Shown piece after piece: positions 47,180 through 58,199 of a stretch of 64,000 nt of DNA (position 1 is its first letter; every line of letters starts with the position of its first letter). The DNA comes from Ceratotherium simum simum. Lineage: Eukaryota > Chordata > Mammalia > Perissodactyla > Rhinocerotidae. The DNA is taken from positions 6,641,102 to 6,705,101 of the forward strand of contig NW_004454195.1 of assembly GCF_000283155.1 (NCBI RefSeq), read 5' to 3'. Under the pieces are notes generated by a model. The model was not told where the DNA came from. It was given only the letters and a program-made list of their open reading frames with translations, and did not search any database. The position numbers and the translations under genes were made by a program.

Positions 47180-48235
47180 TGCTCTAATGACTTTCTGGGA
47201 CTTTCTTCCTCCCTCTCTTTACCTGCTCCCCCTCTGTCTTTTCTACCCTCTCTCCTACCCCCTCTCAATGTTGCCCCTGCACCCTGGGTCTCACTATTGG
47301 CTTGCTTTTCTTATTTTTCTCTGTACATTGTGTCATCTGACGATCTCATCTGGTTTCATGGCTGCAATAAATATTTCCATGTGGTGCAAGGCTTCCAAAT
47401 CTACATATCCAGCTCTGGCATCTCTCCAAAACTCTAAAACTCTACCTATCTAAAACTCCCTATCAAGATGTCCTTCTGACATCTCAAATTCAATGCATCC
47501 AATGCTGCTCTCTCTCCAAAGCACACACACTCTCATGCCCTCTCTATCCCTGCGTGCCTCCTCTCTTGAGTATCCTCTTTGCAAATGAGACAAGTTACCT
47601 AGGCTCACAGTCTTTGCACCCCTTTTCTTTTCCCTATCCAAAATAAAATCGGTGGACAAATTCTCTCAGATCTATTGCTTTAGTACATCTCAGATCTATT
47701 CATTTTGCTAAATTTTCCTAGCCAGACTTGTTCAGATGTTTACTTCCTCTCACTTGAAATGTGCTAACTAGTCTTCCCTACTCTTAACGCCTCTGTTACT
47801 CACATTCATCCCGTGTAGCAGCAAGATTAAACTTCCTAAAGATCAGTTCGGATCATATCACCTCTTTGTTCAAGTTTCAATGCAAACAACATAACTTATT
47901 CTATACTGTTCGAATTTCTCAGCCTGGCATCCAAGAGCCAACATTGATGTGACCCTATGTCACTATTCAGATCTTACTTGGCATGACATTCCTCCTGGGA
48001 GTCCTTTTCTGAACCCACAACTGGGTCATGTAGCCCTGCTTTAAACCTTCACAGCACCTGTCCCCCCATCATACCCGGCATCACACTTGATTTTAAAGAC
48101 TCATTTACTTATTTTTCTCCCCTTTGGCTTTATGAAGTCCACAAGGGCAGAGAGAATGGGAAACTTATTTATAGTTATATTCTCAGTCCTGGCCCATGGG
48201 AGGAACTTAAGAAATGTTTGTTGAATTAACTAACA
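47180..48235 (+). mobile_element. L2 LINE, long 3' copy
   Basis: About 1.05 kb in L2 order: 'ccagctctggcatctctcc' with 'gatgtccttctgacatctcaaattcaatgcatccaatgctgc', 'aggctcacagtctttgcacccc', 'gccagacttgttcag', 'agcagcaagattaaacttcctaaagatcagttcggatcatatcacctctttgttcaa', 'ggagtccttttctgaacccacaactgggtcatgtagccctg', and the end 'agtccacaagggcagagag..atattctcagtcctggcccatgggaggaacttaagaaatgtttgttgaattaac'. Most of the known L2 3' end is present. All frames broken. Confidence 0.88.
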
Positions 48236-48544
48236 AATAAGTGAATCTACTCACATTAAACAAATAAACGGATCTACTCACTCTTAAACTCTGTGGCTCT
48301 GGACAAAGTGACTCATTGTCCCCAGTTCAGCCATTTTCCTGTGTTAATGTGGTCCTTAGCTGGTCCTACTCACCAGTCTCCACATAGCTAAATTCAACCT
48401 ACTTTGACAGAAGCATAACTGAAAATATTCCCTCTACTATGAAGCCTTTCTTGAGCCTCTGAGATCTGAGTGACCTCTTCCACTTTTAAACTTTTGCAAT
48501 ATTTTCTTTGTACCTTTTTTATGATACTGAATGTTTTATTTTAT

Positions 48545-48740
48545 TTTTTTAAATCAAAATTGTGTATATTTAAGGTATACAACATAATGATTTGCTATAC
48601 ATATACATAGTGAAATGATTACTACAGTCAAGCTAATTAGCATAATATATCGCATAGCTACCTTTTTTTCTGTGTGTGTGACGAGAGCACCTGGAATCTA
48701 CTTTATAGCATGCATCTCTTAGCTCCTGATAGCTCTGTAA
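48545..48740 (-). mobile_element. L1 3' end fragment, antisense
   Basis: 'aaattgtgtatatttaaggtatacaacataatgatttgctatacatatacatagtgaaatgattactacagtcaagctaattagcata' is the antisense of a well-known L1 3' UTR, starting with a T-rich tail. Short and 5'-truncated. Confidence 0.85.
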
Positions 48741-49039
48741 ACTCTGGGAAGACAGGATCTTTGCTTCCTTTATTTTTAACTAAGTACCTAGTATAATACC
48801 TTACAGAAAGGGCAAGCTTAATAGATCAGTATTTATTGCCTGCAAAGACTGAATGAATTAGCCAGATCAACAAATAATGACACTCTTTTATCTCCAACCA
48901 TCAAATCTGTATTTCTCAAAACTCTTGCAAATTTTTGTCCAGACATATTTTTAATTTGAGAAATAGTGAGGTTCCCTTGCTCAGTGATTTTAAGACTTGC
49001 ACTTAACTGCTCAGTAAAGATCTTCTACTTAGGGAATTG

Positions 49040-49480
49040 ATTTCTTTGTGTGTATGTGTGCGTGTGTGTACATGTGTGTATAAATTGTATCACACTATAA
49101 ACCACAAGCAAAATGTTGAAAAATCACAAGTGTACAGTTTGATGGTTTTTTCATACAGTGAGTACATATATGTAACCAGCACCCAAATCAAGACACAGTA
49201 AATTGCCAGTACTACAGAAGTCCCCTCATGCTCCCTTGCAGTCACTACCTCCCCAAGTGTACCATTATCTTGACTTCTAATATGATAGATTACTTTTTCC
49301 TATTTTTAAACCTTATATACACTGAATAATAAAATATATACTCTTTTATGTCTGTCCAACGTTTCCTTTGTGAGATTCATCCACGTTGTTCTGTGTAGCT
49401 GTAGTTTGTTCATTCTCACTGATGTATAGAATTCCATTGTATTAATATTCCCTAGTATGTTTATCCATTCCACAGTAAGT
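49040..49480 (-). mobile_element. Old L1 3' region, antisense
   Basis: After a GT-rich simple tract at about 49048-49080, the sequence 'acaagtgtacagtttgatggttttttcatacagtgagtacatatatgtaaccagcacccaaatcaagacacag' and 'ctgtccaacgtttcctttgtgagattcatccacgttgttctgtgtagc' reads as antisense L1 3' UTR. On the minus strand a 73-codon frame (49527-49306) includes a short L1 ORF2 C-terminal-like stretch (NINTMEFYTSVRMNKLQ). Confidence 0.75.
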
Positions 49481-49799
49481 AAATGACAAAGTGACTTTAT
49501 GCAGTGTGCCTGACATCTCTTATCCACCTCTTCAGTTCACCCATTGCTTCAGTGACTGCTCCCATGCTGGCTTTGTCCAAGTTTGCACAGGTACAACATG
49601 CAAAGCCCTACCTTAGGCCTGGACTACATCTCTCACATTTCTGTCCTGGGAATTTTCTGATGCCAAGGTACGAAATACTCATGAGAACCCATTTATCACT
49701 CACACATGTGCAAGCCAGAAGTACAGCAGAGTTAACACACATGGGTATCAGTTGCCAGTTGTTAAAGGCTTCACTCTTCTCTACATGGATGGACAGTTT

Positions 49800-50035
49800 G
49801 AGAGTCATTTCATAATGCTCCTGTGAAGGTCGGGTGGGATGAAATTCTAGTCGTCCTCTTTGGGAGCCAACTTGATAAAGCTTTCTTGTATTGGCTTTTC
49901 CTTCTTTCGGATTTCATTCCCTCTGCCCTGTACACTTGCTCTTTACCATCACATTCTCCAATAAACTACCTCAACTACCCCACATAAGACATGATCTTAA
50001 TTCTGCTTTCAAGGGAACCCAGACTAAGGCACATA
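49800..50035 (+). repeat. Old LTR-like repeat, 3' part
   Basis: The end 'aataaactacctcaactaccccacataagacatgatcttaattctgctttcaagggaacccagactaaggcac' matches the ending type at 9780-10165, including an AATAAA signal. Family unresolved. Confidence 0.5.
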
Positions 50036-50719
50036 GCTATTAAGTTATGACCAGACCCAAATCTTTGGACTTTAGCTTTGTAGGTTTAAAATATATCTCT
50101 GATCCCCTGCCCTAGAGAATAAGAACATTGCAGAATCATCATGTCCTCATTTTATCATCTCTCCAAGACATATCACACCTAGAAGTGGAATTAAAAAGAA
50201 AAAAATTTTTACTGATCACTATGACTTCTTTTCCTAATGAAAAGATTAAATGACTATTATTCAGAAAACTTATAAGCACACATGATATCCATGTGTGTAC
50301 TGCTCTTCAAATGTTTTTTAGCAGAGCTGATTCAATGGGAAAAGAATGGATTATAGCATTAAGTGTAGACTTGGATTGTGGGTTTAAAAGTTAAAAGTTC
50401 AGTGAATGGTTAACTATGATGATTATTGCTGAACTTACACATTAACGCAGAGAAAAAGGAATTGAAAGGAAATGAAAAACTCTCTAATGGACATGCAAAT
50501 ACCACATCGATAATTAGGAGCAGATATCAATGAAAATGAACCAACTGAAAGCCCAATCTGCCAAACCACATGGCCAAGCCATCATCATTTTAGGAAGAGG
50601 CATCAAAAAATGAACACTCATCTTATCCCTAGTTTGTGACAGACACTGTTTTAGACACTTCCCTCATATACTATTGGCCCCTGTAGGCATCCCTTAAAAT
50701 GATATGAGTAATAACATAA

Positions 50720-50955
50720 TTATAATAGTTGTAGCTGTCCCTTATTAAATGAGTCAAGCACTATTCTAAACATTTAAAATTATATGTTATTTAATACTCA
50801 CAACAACCTTATGAGGTAAAAACTCTTATTATTCCCATATTTCAGATGATGAAATTAAGGCTTAGGAGAGTGGCACAGCTGGTAAGGGATAGAAACAGAT
50901 AATGGGCCTAGATCTGTAACTCATGACTCTGAGTTCTTAAATTCAGATTCCTCCT
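50720..50955 (+). repeat. MIR SINE
   Basis: 'gtagctgtcccttattaaatgagtcaagcactattctaaacatttaaaattatatgttatttaatactcacaacaaccttatgaggtaaaaactcttattattcccatatttcagatgatgaaattaagg' gives a clear MIR order on the plus strand. Another diverged MIR-like start lies just before it at 50620-50690. Confidence 0.85.
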
Positions 50956-50959
50956 GGAA

Positions 50960-51635
50960 CTCCAACAACTTTCTCTCCTCTCATGAACCCCCAGACATCA
51001 GTCTTCCCTGTCTCAGATCTATTCTAACGCACTTTGGTCATGCTCGTTGCTGCAAAACTGTTCCTCAACTGCCTGATCACCTAAATCTGGGTTGATTTTG
51101 CCCTCGATCATTCTATATTTCCCAGGAATCACAATTTTTCCCTGGGAATAATTGTGGCCTGCCCCAGGCCAGTTGGCCTGCCCTAACTTCTCAGATATCT
51201 CTCTCATCATTCGTGTTTTGTGAAAATATGCTCAATAACGTGGGCAAATGGATTTTCATTCATCCTGCATAGATGGACTTAAAATATATTTATTTTTCCA
51301 TGGAGGTTTCTTCACCATGGGGAAGCCAGGGTTTGCACTTGGAATGTTATATCATTTCTTTGTGCTCAGGTATCCTGAGAATGTCTCCATTTCTAAAGAG
51401 TGCTATTTTTGTTATCACAAATAATCTCAAATACAAAAGTTTCTTTATTTGCCAGTAGCCATTCTCAACCATTTTCTTGTGGACACACTCTGGTTTTATT
51501 TAAGACCACTCTATTGCAAGAGTCACTTCCAAGTCCCAAAGTATGCTTATCTTAATGCAAGCATATTATAGAGATACATTAATACACACCTCCTTTATAT
51601 ACCATTTTTCCCAGTGTAACAAAATGCATGTTTTT
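50960..51635. other. No gene seen
   Basis: About 700 bases between a MIR and an L1. Frames on both strands are below 65 codons. Nothing nameable. Confidence 0.35.
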
Positions 51636-51639
51636 TTTA

Positions 51640-53100
51640 AAATAAACTTCTTTTATTTTAAAACAGTTTTATGTGTACAAAAAATTGTGAAGATAGTACA
51701 GAGAGTTTCCATATACCCAGGACCCAGATCTGCCTCCTATTAACATCTAATGCTAGTATGGTACATTTGTTACATTACTGAACCAATACTGATACATTAT
51801 TATTAGCTAAAGTCCATATTTTATTCAGATTTCCTTAGTTTTTACCTAATGTCTTTTTTCTGTTCCAAAATTCCATCCAGGATACCACATTACATTTAGT
51901 TGTCTTGTCTCCTTAGGCTGCTCTTGGCTGTGGCAGATTCTCAGACTTACATTGTTTTTGATGACCTTGACAGTTTTGAAAAGTACTGGTCAAGTATGTT
52001 ACAGGAAGTCCCTTAATTGGGGCTTGCCTCATGTTTTTCTCATGCTTAGCCTGGAGTTACGCATTTGAAGATCACAGAGGTAAAGAGCTATTCTCAACAC
52101 ATCATACCAAGTGCACATAGTATCAACACATAATATTACACCGCAACACATACAATATTACACTGTTGATGTTGACCCTAATCACCTGGCTTAGGTAGTG
52201 TTTGTCATGTTTCTCCATTGTAAAGTTACTATTTTTCCCCCTTTTCAATCTGCGCTCTTTGGAAGAAAGTCACTATGCACAGCTCACACTTAAGGACTGG
52301 AAGTTATGTTCCTTCTCATTTAGGGGGGAGTGTTTAAATAATTTACTTGGAATTTGTCTGCATGGGAAATTTGTCTCTTCTTCTCACTTTATTTACGTAT
52401 TGGACCATATATTTATATCAGTATGGACTCAGGGATACTTATTTGATACTTTGGTTTATAATCCAATACTATTTATTTATTTTGTTGCTCAAGGGAGTCC
52501 AGCTTTGGCCACTGAGAGCTCTTACAGGTGACTACTATGTCCCTTTGACTTACCCTCATATTTATGAGGTTTTTCTCATTTGTGTGTTTTGCTTTTAGCA
52601 CTTCTTTACTTTCTGGCACTACAAAGTGCTCCAGGCTCATCTTCTTATCTTGTATAGTCACGCGACCCCTGACGACAGGTATGCGTTCTGAGAAACGCGT
52701 CGTTAGGCGAATTCATAATTGTGCGAACATCATAGAGTATACCACAAACCTAGATGGTATAGCCTACTACACACCTAGGCTACATGGTACTAATCTTATG
52801 GGACCACTGTCATACATGCAGCTCATCGTTGACCAAAATGTCACGTGGTGCATGACTATATATTTCTGTCCCCAGTCCTAAAAATAACTATTTCTCCAAG
52901 GCTCCCTGATTCCTTTTATCAGAGAAGAGTATTAGAAACCAAGATCTGGGTGCTAACTATGCTTGTTGCTACTGGTTGCTTTTAGACCCCCTCAGCTGAC
53001 TACGCAAGGAAACATATGTGTGTACGCTAACCCTTGCATATACACATACCTCTAAATATTTTTATATGTAACCATCTATATCTATATTAACCTAAATATG
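51640..53100 (-). mobile_element. Old L1 3' region, antisense, split by a MITE
   Basis: Antisense L1 3' UTR phrases from 'aaactt cttttattttaaaacagttttatgtgtac' through 'agtccatattttattcagatttccttagtttttacctaatgtc', 'gatgaccttgacagttttgaaaagtactggtcaag' and 'gctgcagccac'-like order to 'tactttctggcactacaaagtgctccaggctcatcttcttatcttg'. It then resumes after the MITE at 52861 ('tatttctgtccccagtcctaaaaataac...accaagatctgggtgctaac'). The L1 is continuous when the MITE is taken out. The 5' edge near 53.1 kb is approximate. Confidence 0.85.
52655..52858. mobile_element. Short TA-target MITE (Tc1/mariner, Tigger-like)
   Basis: The ends are TAGTCACGCG...and...TGCATGACTA, i.e. inverted repeats, flanked by the TA target duplication at 52653-52654 and 52859-52860. 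Inner motifs 'ctgagaaacgcgtcgttaggcgaattc', 'aacatcatagagtataccac', 'acacctaggctacatgg' and 'cttatgggaccactgtcatac' belong to a common mammalian DNA transposon derivative, which I would place near the Zombi/Tigger4 group, not certain. About 204 bases, no coding sequence, inserted in an L1. Confidence 0.88.
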
Positions 53101-53109
53101 ACTTCATAA

Positions 53110-53795
53110 TCATGTCTCCAGCTCTAATCCATTACCGCATGGACCATTCTAGCCTCCTCCCCTTGCTCCTCTATAAATTCTCACTCCAACAGTAAGAAAC
53201 CTGGCTCCTACCATCTGCCATCCGTTTTCTTCATTGTTCAATTCCAGTATACATGTATAACAACATCAGAATTGTTAACACATACCCCCATGGGAAACAA
53301 CTTTATCATCTAGAGTATGGCACAATGCCATGTTTTTGAAATTTATATATGAAAAAATAATTTTAAGGAGCTTTCTCTGTGTTTTTTCTCTGTGTTTTTT
53401 GTTTATTTCTTCCTATATATTTCTAACTTTGGTGCACTTTGTAAGGGGAATAAAAGCCATGGACCAGAATAAACCAAAAGTTGTCTAAAAACGGGCTTAG
53501 GAAAGAGTGAAAATGACACCCACTAATGCAACTGGAGAGCTGCTACAGTAGGGCTACGAGAGGAGTCATTGCAATTTGAGGTACAATTTTACCAAGCCCA
53601 GTACAAGTAGCAGCATTGCTGACTTTGAGTAGAGGACAAAGCTGGCTTTGACTGACAGGCTATCTGAAAGCTGGTGACAGGCAACAATAGCCTGTTGCTT
53701 CCTTTCTTCAGTACCTGAGCTTCAGAAATAACTCCAGGCCTGACCCTTTTGATTGCTAGGTGAAGCTAAATGTAGAGGATAAAACTAGAGGCTGT
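53110..53795. other. No gene seen
   Basis: About 700 bases between two L1 copies, probably the rest of the older L1 or unrelated sequence. A short tandem 'ctctgtgtttttt' duplicate lies at 53376-53402. Nothing else stands out. Confidence 0.35.
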
Positions 53796-53799
53796 TTTT

Positions 53800-55490
53800 A
53801 TTTTCCCCCGAAATAGACTGTATTTTTTAGAACAGTTTTAGGTTCACAGCAGAACTGTGTATAGAGTACACAGAGAGTTCTCATATGCTCCCTGCCCCAC
53901 CTCCTCCATGTTCTCCCCCACTGCCATATCCTCAACCAGAGTGGTAGATTTGTTAAAATTCATGAACTTACATTGACACATTGTTATCACTCAAAGTCCA
54001 TAGTTTATGTCAGGGTTCACTTGTCCTGTTGTGCATTCTATGGGTTTTGACAAATGTATAATGACGTGTATCTACCATTATAGTATCATACAGAGGAGTT
54101 TCACTGCCCTAAAAATCCTCTGTGCTCTGCTTACTCATCCCTAACTCCCTGCATTAATGCCTGACAACCACTGATGTTTTTACTATCTCCATACTTTCGC
54201 CTTTTCCAGAACTTCATATAGTTGGAATTATAGAGTATGTAGTCTTTTCAGATTGGCTTCTTTCAGTTAGAAATATACACTTAAGTTTCCTTAATGTCTT
54301 TTCATGGCTTGATAGCTCATTCCTTTTTAGCTCTGAATGATATTTCACTGTCTGGATGTACTACAGTTCATTTATCCATTCATTCACCGAAGGACATCTT
54401 GCTTGTTTCCAGGTTTGGGAATCATGAATAAAGCTGCTTTAAACATCCATGTGCAGGCTTTTGTGTAAACATAATTTTTCATCTCATTTGGGTAATTACC
54501 AAGGAGCACCATTGCTGGATCATATGGTAAGAGTATTTTTAGTTTTGTAATAAACTGCCAAACTGTCTTCCAAAGAGGCCGTACCATTTTGCATTCTCAC
54601 AAGCAAGGAATGAGAGTTTCTGTTGCTCTACATCTCTGCCAGCATTTGGTGTTATCAGTGTTTTGGATTTTCATCATTGTAATAGGTGTGGTAACACCTT
54701 GTTTTAATTTGCAAGTCACTAATGACATATGGTGTGGAGCATCTTTTCATATGCTTATTTGCCATCTGTATATCTTTTTTGATGCAGTATCTGATCAGTT
54801 CTTTTGCCCATTTTTTAATTGGGTTGTTTGTTTTCTTATAGTAGACTGTTAAGAGCTCTGTGTACATTTTGGATCACAGGCCTTTATCTGACACGTCTTT
54901 TGCAAACATTTTCTCTCCGTCTATAGCTTGTCTTCTCATTCTCTTAACAGTGTCTTTTGCAGAGCAGAAATTTTTTATTTTAATGAAGTCTAATTTATCA
55001 ATGATTTCTTTCATGGAGCATGCCTTTAGGGTTGTTATCTAAAAAGTCATGGCCAAACTCGAGGTCATCTAGATTTTCTTTTATGTTACCTTCTAGGAGT
55101 TTTATAGTTTTGCATTTTACATTTACATCTGCGATTCATTTAAGTTAATTTTGGGGAATGGTGTCAAGTCTGCGTCTAGACTCATTATTTTGCATGCGGA
55201 TGCCCAGTTGTTCCAGCAGCATTTGTTGAAAAGACTATCTTTTCTCCGTTGTGTTACCTTTGCTTCTTTGTCCAAGACCAGTTGACAATATTTATCTGGG
55301 TCTGTTTTTGGGCTCTCTATTCTGTTCCACCCATCTATTTTTCTATTCTTTTGCCAATACCACACTGTCTTGATTACCGTAGTTTTATAGTAAGTCTTGA
55401 AGAATGGTAGTGTCAGTCCTCCAACTTTGTTCTTCTCCTTCAATATAGCCTTCTATTTAGACCAATTCCTTCTGAATGTAATGCAAAGGC
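53800..55490 (-). mobile_element. L1 LINE, antisense: 3' UTR and ORF2 3' half
   Basis: A continuous 1.7-kb L1 copy on the minus strand. Its 3' UTR lies at 53800-54380: antisense 'tagaacagttttaggttcacagcagaactg', 'agtgtggtagatttgttaaaattcatg', 'tgacaaatgtataatgacgtgtatctacc'. ORF2 follows at 54384-55443. It is 5'-truncated, as most L1 copies are. Better preserved than the L1 at 51.6-53.1 kb. Confidence 0.92.
54384..55443 (-). pseudogene. L1 ORF2 C-terminal remnant, frameshifted
   Basis: L1 ORF2 encodes the endonuclease-reverse transcriptase that copies L1 RNA into the genome. Here only its C-terminal third remains, spread over three frames. The 106-codon minus frame 55443-55123 carries [29 protein letters not shown] and [12 protein letters not shown]. 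The frame 54867-54655 carries KKTNNPIKKWAKELIRYCIKKD and MANKHMKRCS. The frame 54587-54384 carries PLWKTVWQF and PYDPAMVLLGNYP. These are standard L1 ORF2 C-terminal motifs. The catalytic reverse transcriptase motif and the endonuclease are absent, so it is dead. Frameshifts separate the pieces. Confidence 0.92.
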
Positions 55491-55499
55491 TTTTAATTC

Positions 55500-57055
55500 T
55501 CTTATCTTGTTCTCTCTCCTAGCTTTTCACCTTTCCCATAGTGCTCACCTTGGGAATAGCTGACAAAATGGCATTCTGATTTTTCTTTTTTTCTCATCTT
55601 AAGCAAATTGTATTCCAGAGGCATTTCTCTGTTAATTCTCTGACTCCTAAAAGGAAGAAGCTGGTCTTTCTATCTAGTTGGGTAGCGGGAGTGGAGAGGA
55701 GGGGGCCCTCCTGGATGCTTCCAGAAGGATTCTAGACATTCTCTTCCTGGAAGATACCTGGCAAACAAGACATCACTGAGCAGTGTGAGTCAGTTCTTTC
55801 CTGGGCCAGACCCTCTCCTGTGACCACCAGGAATGGAACAAATAGTTTCCAACTCTGACTGGTGAAAAGTGTTCTTTGCAATATAGGGTTCAGGAATAAG
55901 GAGACACTACAAAGAAAAGATTCTACAAATGTTTGAAGATCCTAGATGTCCTGAATTATATTATTCTAATGTTATTCACATAGGAAAGAGTGAAAATGTA
56001 GTTTTTAAAAAATGTAAATATAATGTATATATTGTTCCAATTAGAAAAATTTCCTTTACGTATTTAGCAGCTTTCAAAGTAGGCTGAAAAAAGTGATTCA
56101 GAATGCTTGAGGATAAAGCTGGTACAGACTGTCTTTTGTTACATCGATGTAATTCATTTAATAATTCATATTTTAGAATACATTAATGCCAATGATAATT
56201 TTAGATTGCCATCAAATTTTTAAATATGCAACACAAGAAATTTTCATTTTTGTTAATTTTTTCAGATAAAATTAGACACTTCAGACATATCCTCCATTTC
56301 ACTCACGGAGGAGCATCCAAAATTGTTTTGCTTTAGTAATATAGAGTTAGGAAAGTTACTGATATTTTATTTAAAATAAATAGTGAGTTTCTGGATATAA
56401 AAACTATTGAAATAGGAAAGGTAAGAAACATGCTTTATTTTCAAGAATACCTGGAAAAGCACAGGGATATTTACAAGGTCCCCACAAGACATGTTGTAAA
56501 TAATGTATTTCCTGGTTTTAGCAATGAAATATTCATATAGAGAAAGACTCTTTCAAGTGTCTAATTACAAATATTGAAGAGGACCAGATAGAATGATTCT
56601 TGAAGAGCATAATCAACACATACAAAACCACTTGGGACTATTTTTAAACATTGGTATAAAAGGCATTTTCCACTTTTTCAATAAGAGAGTAGTAGTATTT
56701 GGAAAATTTCACCTCACTATACTTTCTGAGTCATGATCATCACATGCATAATTATCACTTATAGATGAAGATGAAGATGAATTATCTCTTATAGATGAAC
56801 AATAGTTTGTTGCTATTGTTTTTGTGTTGTTGCTCTTGTTGGTTGTTTTTGGCCCAGTCCTTGGTCCCATCATGTTTGCTGAAATGACTTACTCTGGCCT
56901 GCATCCTGGAAAAGTGTCTGATCTAAAATTACTCTATAGCACTACCCTTCTTCCTCAGGTAAATCCAACATACTTTACATTCTACCTCACATTTTACACA
57001 AGGATAGGATAATCTTGTGATTTGTCATTTAAATGGGGACAATTTTGAGCATGAA
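55500..57055. other. No gene seen
   Basis: About 1.5 kb of unassigned, AT-rich DNA between two L1 copies. A short GATGAA-type tandem (56764-56795, 'atagatgaagatgaagatgaattatctc') is visible. No gene-like signal. Confidence 0.4.
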
Positions 57056-57181
57056 AGGGTGCGCATTGAATTATTACTTTGGAATAACAGGCACAAACTG
57101 GACATTTCAAATAAATGGAATCATACAACATGTGGTCTTGTGTATCTGACTTCTTTTACCTAGCATAATGTTTTCAAGGTT

Positions 57182-57236
57182 CATCCATGTTATGTGTCAT
57201 ATCCACATAACATGGATGTGTTACATGACACATCCA
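57182..57236. repeat. Double hairpin: two adjacent inverted repeats
   Basis: Hairpin 1: perfect 15-base arms catccatgttatgtg (57182-57196) and cacataacatggatg (57204-57218) around a 7-base loop. Hairpin 2: arms tggatgtgt (57213-57221) and acacatcca (57228-57236) around a 6-base loop. The two share the middle block, so alternative folds are possible. They lie inside an L1 copy that does not normally have them. Confidence 0.95.
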
Positions 57237-57762
57237 CGTGTCAGTACTTCATTCCTTTTAGGGTTGAGTAATATTGCATTATTTGGCTATACATTTTGTT
57301 TTTCTATTAATCAGTACATGCACGTTTGTGTTGTTTCCACTTCCAACTATTATGAATAATTCTGTTATAAACATGATGTACAAGTTTTTGTGTGAACATC
57401 TGTTTTCAGTTCTCGTGGGTACATACCTAGGAGTGGAATTTCCGGGTCATACGATCATTCTGTGATTAACTTTTTGAGGAAATGACAAATTGTTTTCTAC
57501 AGTGGCTGTATCATTTTACATTCCCACCAGCAGTGTATGAAGGCTCATCCTCTTCTCATTCTCATCAACATTTGTTTTTGGTTTGTTTTTAATTAAAACC
57601 ATCCTAGTGCATATGAAGTGGTGCTGAATTTTGGTTTTGATTTGCATTTCTCTGATGACTAATGATAGTGAGCATCTTTTCATGTGCTTATTGGCCATCT
57701 GTATATATTATTTGTAGAAATGTCTATTCACATCCTTTGCCCCTTTTTAAAATTGGGTTATT

Positions 57763-58029
57763 GGGGGCCAGCCTGGTGGTGCAAGCGGTTAAGTGCGCGC
57801 ACTCTGCTGCGGCGGCGTGGGGTTCGCCGGTTCGGATCCCGGGCACACACCAACGCACTGCTTGGCAGGCCATGCTGTGGCGGCTTCCCATATAAAGTGG
57901 AGGAAGATGGGTACGGATGTTAGCCCAGGGCCAGTCTTCCTCAGTAAAAAAAAAAAAAAAGAGGAGGATTGGCAGATGTTAGCACAGGGCTGATCTTCCT
58001 CACAAAAAAAATAAATAAATAAAATAAAA
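57763..58029 (+). mobile_element. ERE-type SINE with TSD, nested in an L1
   Basis: Starts 'gggggccagcctggtggtgcaagcggttaagtgcgcgcactctgctgcggcggc', with an intact B box 'ccggttcggatcccgggca'. Body 'aggccatgctgtggcggcttcccatataaagtggaggaagatgggtacggatgttagccc', a second tail unit, and an A-rich end grading into AAAT repeats. A perfect 15-base TSD, taaaattgggttatt, lies at 57748-57762 and 58030-58044. It shows clear tRNA-like head boxes and little decay. Frames across it (57662-57993) are not genes. Confidence 0.96.
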
Positions 58030-58199
58030 TAAAATTGGGTTATTTGTCTTTTTATTGTTGAGTTGTAAAAATTCTTTATATATTTTGGATACTAAACCTT
58101 TATCAGATATATGATTTGCAAATGTTCTCTCCTAGTTTTATCTTTTTACTTTCTTGATTGTGTCCTTTGAAAAACAAAAGTTTTTAATTTTTTTCATTT

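Larger units (their letters stand above)
57060..58180 (-). mobile_element. L1 LINE, antisense (3' region of ORF2), split by an ERE
   Basis: Antisense L1 in order: 'aaataaatggaatcatacaacatgtgg', 'gttttcaaggttcatccatg', 'ggctatacattttgtttttctattaatcag', 'tacatacctaggagtggaatttccgggtcatacg', 'attttacattcccaccagcagtgtatgaagg', 'tttgatttgcatttctctgatgactaatgatagtgagcatcttttcatgtgcttattggccatctgtat', then after the ERE 'gttatttgtctttttattgttgagttg'. A 60-codon frame at 57698-57516 shows the L1 motif MANKHMKRCS, again in antisense. Non-functional. Confidence 0.92.

Noticed and set aside
54384..55443. Active L1 reverse transcriptase gene
   Set aside because: Only the C-terminal third of ORF2, split over three frames, with neither endonuclease nor catalytic reverse transcriptase motif.
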